From CAYZEE01 sp964477485 (lineage in GTDB: Bacteria; Patescibacteriota; Microgenomatia; Levybacterales; UBA12049): a stretch of DNA of 5,188 nucleotides. Below the pieces are notes generated by a model. The model worked only from the letters and a program-made list of their open reading frames with translations, was not told the DNA's origin and did not search any database. Position 1 is the stretch's first letter, and every line of letters begins with the position of its first letter. Below, piece by piece: positions 3,882-5,188 of this stretch. A program made the position numbers and the translations under genes. The stretch lies in NCBI GenBank assembly GCA_964477485.1, contig CAYZEE010000059.1, positions 1 to 5,188 on the forward strand. Reading direction: 5' to 3'.

Positions 3882-5188
3882 TTAATTCCTAAACCATGTA
3901 TTTAACCAGTTTTTGAGCACAAGTATTGCCCATAAAGAATAAGAATGATTAGCTTTTGATTCCTTGTATTCATCCAGCATTACCGATAATCCTTCCGGTT
4001 TGAATATGCCATAGGAAAGAAACTTCCTGTCGGATAGTTCAGATTCAAGATAACTGTTTAATCTTCCTTTAAACCAGATATCCAAAGGCGGCACAAACCC
4101 CTGCTTTTTTCTGTTTATACATTCTTCCGGAATATATTTTTTGGCAATTTTCCGGAGTATATATTTTGTCTGAAAATTTCTCATCTTCAGATTTGCCGGT
4201 ATTTTGGCTGTCAATTCCATAAATTCGTGATCCAAAAAAGGCGAACGAGCCTCAAGCGAGTGAGCCATGGAGGCTATATCAATCTTCGTCAGAAGTAATT
4301 CAGGTAAATATGAATGCATATCGGCATAAAGTATCGTATCTAAAATATTTTTTCCTCCGTTTGCTTTAAACCCTATAAACTCCCGCAAATATGACTGCGA
4401 ATCCCATTTTTGGGCCTGAGACCAGAATTTATCCGAATACAATCTATTACGCTCTTTATAGTTTATAAAACTCGTAATATCAGAATAAACCTTTGCATAA
4501 TCGTCATGAGAAGAATGTAATAATTTTGACAGAATAAATAATTCCTTTTTTGTATAAAACTGATAAAAAAATCCGGTTATATCACCTAAATTGCTTTTGA
4601 ATGGCAGAATTCTTAATATATTGATAAGGTAAATAAAAAGATAGCGCGAATATCCCGCAAAATCCTCATCCCCTCCGTCGCCATTTAGGACGACGGTAAC
4701 GTATTTTTTTGTTTCTCTCATCAGATACCAGGTCGGCAATATTGAGGGATCGGCAAAAGGCTCTTCATATTGGTATGCCAATTTCGGCAAAAGATGAATA
4801 ATGTCTGGTTTTACTATAAATTCATGGTGATTAGTTTTATATCTATCAGCTACCATTCGGGAGTAGGGGAGTTCGTTATTATCTGATTCTTCAAACCCTA
4901 TCGAGAAAGTGTCTATTGGATGATTCATTTGCTGTGAAGCCAACGCTGTAATAAGACTTGAGTCCACACCTCCTGAAAGATGAAATCCCAAAGGTACGTC
5001 GCTTCTCAATCTCAACTTTATTGATTCATTAAGTTTATCTTCAATTACTTCCATCCACTCTGTTTCCGAATAATCCAATTTTGGGGAAAAATCTAAATCC
5101 CAATATTTCCTGACGGAAACTGTCCCATCCGGCCTTACAATCATGTAATGTGCCGGAGGAAGCTTCCAGATATTTTTGAAACCCGTCC
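3882..5188 (-). CDS. Asparagine synthase-like glutamine amidotransferase, C-terminal part
   Basis: The frame runs through the right edge: upstream of the ATG at 5144 it continues as TGFKNIWKLPPAHY, which is typical internal AsnB sequence. The gene therefore starts outside the window and 434 codons are visible. The visible part is the end of the glutaminase region and the whole synthetase domain. Counting from M at 5144, it has the ATP PP-loop SGGVDSS (57-63), EEPFADPSILPTWY (127-140), NGDGGDE (154-160), and further on SLEARSPFLDHEFM and NRKKQGFVPPLDIWF. The family activates a carboxylate with ATP and amidates it with ammonia from glutamine. In polysaccharide clusters such proteins often amidate uronic acids (WbpS type) rather than make asparagine; the neighbours here favour that, but the sequence alone does not decide it. 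The N-terminal Cys needed for glutaminase activity is out of view. No lesion is seen; the stop is TAA at 3884-3882. Confidence 0.9.
   Translation of the reverse strand, partial: TGFKNIWKLPPAHYMIVRPDGTVSVRKYWDLDFSPKLDYSETEWMEVIEDKLNESIKLRLRSDVPLGFHLSGGVDSSLITALASQQMNHPIDTFSIGFEESDNNELPYSRMVADRYKTNHHEFIVKPDIIHLLPKLAYQYEEPFADPSILPTWYLMRETKKYVTVVLNGDGGDEDFAGYSRYLFIYLINILRILPFKSNLGDITGFFYQFYTKKELFILSKLLHSSHDDYAKVYSDITSFINYKERNRLYSDKFWSQAQKWDSQSYLREFIGFKANGGKNILDTILYADMHSYLPELLLTKIDIASMAHSLEARSPFLDHEFMELTAKIPANLKMRNFQTKYILRKIAKKYIPEECINRKKQGFVPPLDIWFKGRLNSYLESELSDRKFLSYGIFKPEGLSVMLDEYKESKANHSYSLWAILVLKNWLNTWFRN

Overview
The window is bacterial DNA, AT-rich and tightly packed. It looks like part of a surface-polysaccharide (O-antigen or exopolysaccharide) locus from a Gram-negative, possibly uncultured, lineage. 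The sugar genes point there: a glycosyltransferase C-terminus, an O-antigen ligase/polymerase-type membrane protein, an AsnB-type amidotransferase, and three broken pieces of GT4-type glycosyltransferase genes. I cannot name the species from the sequence. No rRNA, tRNA, CRISPR array or transposase gene was seen.

Layout, left to right. Bases 1-326 (+) are the 3' end of a glycosyltransferase. It meets, tail to tail with a 14-base overlap, an O-antigen ligase-like gene (313-1692, -). Everything from there to the right edge is on the minus strand, so transcription runs right to left. In that direction the order is: asparagine synthase-like gene (3882 to beyond 5188), glycosyltransferase tail relic 3 (3717-3842), a probable intrinsic terminator (3674-3714), a strong promoter (3583-3611), an MNT nucleotidyltransferase/HEPN pair (3559-2863), tail relic 2 (2786-2604), a strong promoter with a palindromic operator (2569-2531), a ribbon-helix-helix antitoxin and PIN-domain toxin pair (2521-1860), tail relic 1 (1859-1693), and the ligase, whose ATG directly abuts the relic's stop codon.

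The main point of interest is this alternation. Two unrelated toxin-antitoxin-like operons, each with its own near-consensus promoter, sit between the decayed 3' ends of related glycosyltransferase genes. Each 40-60 codon tail lies just downstream of an intact, unrelated gene (PIN toxin, HEPN protein, asparagine synthase), as if the glycosyltransferase body had been replaced and only the tail kept. Relics 2 and 3 are 120/124 identical at the DNA level. This suggests a locus reshuffled by recombination at repeated glycosyltransferase ends, with addiction modules captured in the process. The mechanism is inference; the relics themselves are read directly from the sequence.
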